64,000 nt of DNA from Veillonellaceae bacterium SB90. Its GTDB lineage: Bacteria; Bacillota; Negativicutes; Selenomonadales; Selenomonadaceae. The notes below the pieces were generated by a model. That model did no database searches and was not told where the DNA came from. It saw nothing but the letters and a program-made list of their open reading frames with translations. The position numbers were made by a program, and so were the translations under genes. Where the stretch lies: the NCBI GenBank assembly GCA_902364065.1, contig CABJCJ010000002.1:62001-126000 (forward strand), given 5' to 3'. Shown here in pieces: positions 63,141 to 64,000 of this stretch. How positions within the stretch are numbered: position 1 is the stretch's first letter; each line of letters starts with the position of its first letter.

Positions 63141-64000
63141 TCATCGCCCATCGGTACCGCTCAGCAGGCGGAACCGCATTCCCGGCCAGACGCTGTCATC
63201 ATTCGTGCGCACCTTGACATTGAACGCCATGACATCGGTATCCCCTCGTTCACTCGTCGCTTTCTGCGTGGCAAAGTCCGACTTGCGGCGGATGCTCTCG
63301 ATGGTTCCCGTCAGCTTCGTCTTGCCATCACGGGCCTCCATGGTCACATCATCGCCAATGCGATACTTGCCGATATCCGTCTCAGCCACCTTGAAATCGA
63401 CCCAGTTGTCACTCGCATCCTGAATGGCAAAAAGTGGAACAGATGGTGACACCAGCGCCCCTTCTTCGACAAAGCTCTGCGTGATGGCGCCATCGTACGG
63501 TGCACGGATCTCTGTCTCATTCACATTGATGGAAGCACTGTCCAGTGCCCCCTGCAGGGCATTGGCCTGTTCCAGTGCCGCCTGTTGTGCAGATGCATTG
63601 GCCTCATTCTCTTCCAGTGCTGCTTTTGCACTTTCGACACCAGCTGCAGCCGCTTCATAGGCATCCTGCGCCTCTTTCTGCTTCGAAGCATACGTGTCGT
63701 ATGTCTGCTGCGGCACAGCGTCTTCCGCCAGCAGGGTACGGTAGCGATTCTCGTCTTTATTGGCAAGATCGAGCGCTGCTTTTGTCTGACGGCAGGTCGC
63801 TTCCGCCTGTTTCAGGGCAGCATCCAGCTTGCCGCTCTGGCTGTCCGAATTATAAACCGTCTGCTGGACCAAGGCATACTGTGCGGCCAGCGAAGCCCTC
63901 GCCTGCCGCTCTGCGGCTTCCCCCGTGTCCTTGTCCAAACGTGCGATGACCTGCCCTTTCTTGACGGTGTCTCCTTCATCGACATAAAGCGCAACGACCC
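63141..64000 (-). CDS. HlyD-family membrane fusion/adaptor protein, partial
   Basis: Periplasmic adaptor of an export system, cut by the right edge (start outside the window). The first visible residues, VVALYVDEGDTVKKGQVIAR, are a biotinyl-lipoyl half-motif. A long Ala/Gln-rich coiled-coil hairpin (about 60 to 150 from the edge) follows, then the second half-motif ETEIRAPYDG and the beta-barrel domain. The neighbouring genes are two ABC-2 permeases. Confidence 0.9.
   Translation of the reverse strand, partial: VVALYVDEGDTVKKGQVIARLDKDTGEAAERQARASLAAQYALVQQTVYNSDSQSGKLDAALKQAEATCRQTKAALDLANKDENRYRTLLAEDAVPQQTYDTYASKQKEAQDAYEAAAAGVESAKAALEENEANASAQQAALEQANALQGALDSASINVNETEIRAPYDGAITQSFVEEGALVSPSVPLFAIQDASDNWVDFKVAETDIGKYRIGDDVTMEARDGKTKLTGTIESIRRKSDFATQKATSERGDTDVMAFNVKVRTNDDSVWPGMRFRLLSGTDGR

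Overview
The window is a dense, housekeeping-type chromosomal segment from a Gram-positive-related but relatively GC-rich bacterium. Gene content and gene order point to a Negativicutes member (Selenomonas/Mitsuokella/Megamonas-like). The evidence is a Firmicutes-type ylm cell-division cluster (yggS-sepF-proC-ylmH-divIVA-lspA-rluD-pyrR), RNase J, a SAM-I riboswitch before metK, tRNAs with encoded CCA, Hfq, an ispH-rpsA pair and many TTG/GTG starts. The genus is inferred, not proven. Almost every gene is on the minus strand; only gltS and a thiamine pyrophosphokinase gene are on the plus strand. Both window edges cut genes: der at the left, an HlyD-type adaptor at the right.

Region 1 (1-22.8 kb) holds core metabolism and genome maintenance: der (partial), a PDZ/radical-SAM DUF512 protein, rpsA, ispH, plsC, cmk, aroA, a BaiN/YhiN-type flavoprotein, rluB, a D-Ala-D-Ala carboxypeptidase, dnaE, RNase J, an RsmJ-like methyltransferase, mutL, mutS and miaB. 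Genes are tightly packed, with several 4-nt overlaps and clear terminators after rpsA, the RsmJ-like gene and miaB.

Region 2 (22.8-31.1 kb) is the accessory highlight: a complete four-gene Wadjet (JetD-A-B-C) anti-plasmid/condensin system. It is transcribed as one overlapping operon between miaB and a tRNA-Leu(CAA) gene and is bracketed by two near-identical ~36-bp direct repeats. JetA (kleisin-like), JetB (MukE/KITE-like) and JetC (SMC-like ATPase) would form the DNA-extruding complex, and JetD carries Toprim nuclease residues. The family resemblance is closest to the DUF5716/DUF6063-type (probably type III) Wadjet, judged from memory.

Region 3 (31-40.4 kb) has an uncharacterised zinc-ribbon-like protein, a five-gene tRNA operon (Asp-Gly-Cys-Gly-Cys) with a consensus promoter and an internal duplication, pepD, a second SepF-like gene, typA, gltS, and metK under a SAM-I riboswitch.

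Region 4 (40.4-57.6 kb) has pyrR, rluD, lspA, divIVA, ylmH, proC, sepF, yggS and pgeF, then a B12-type radical SAM protein, nrdR, a YgiQ-family radical SAM protein, a RodZ-like protein, an rrf2-iscS pair with an operator-like palindrome, rarA, dut, hfq, miaA and a UPF0173 hydrolase.

Region 5 (57.6-64 kb) has thiamine pyrophosphokinase, a TrmH-family methyltransferase, the infC-rpmI-rplT operon and the last part of an HlyD/ABC-2 export operon. infC begins with an AUU codon and is preceded by a leader with an attenuator hairpin. No CRISPR array, rRNA, prophage or insertion sequence was seen.
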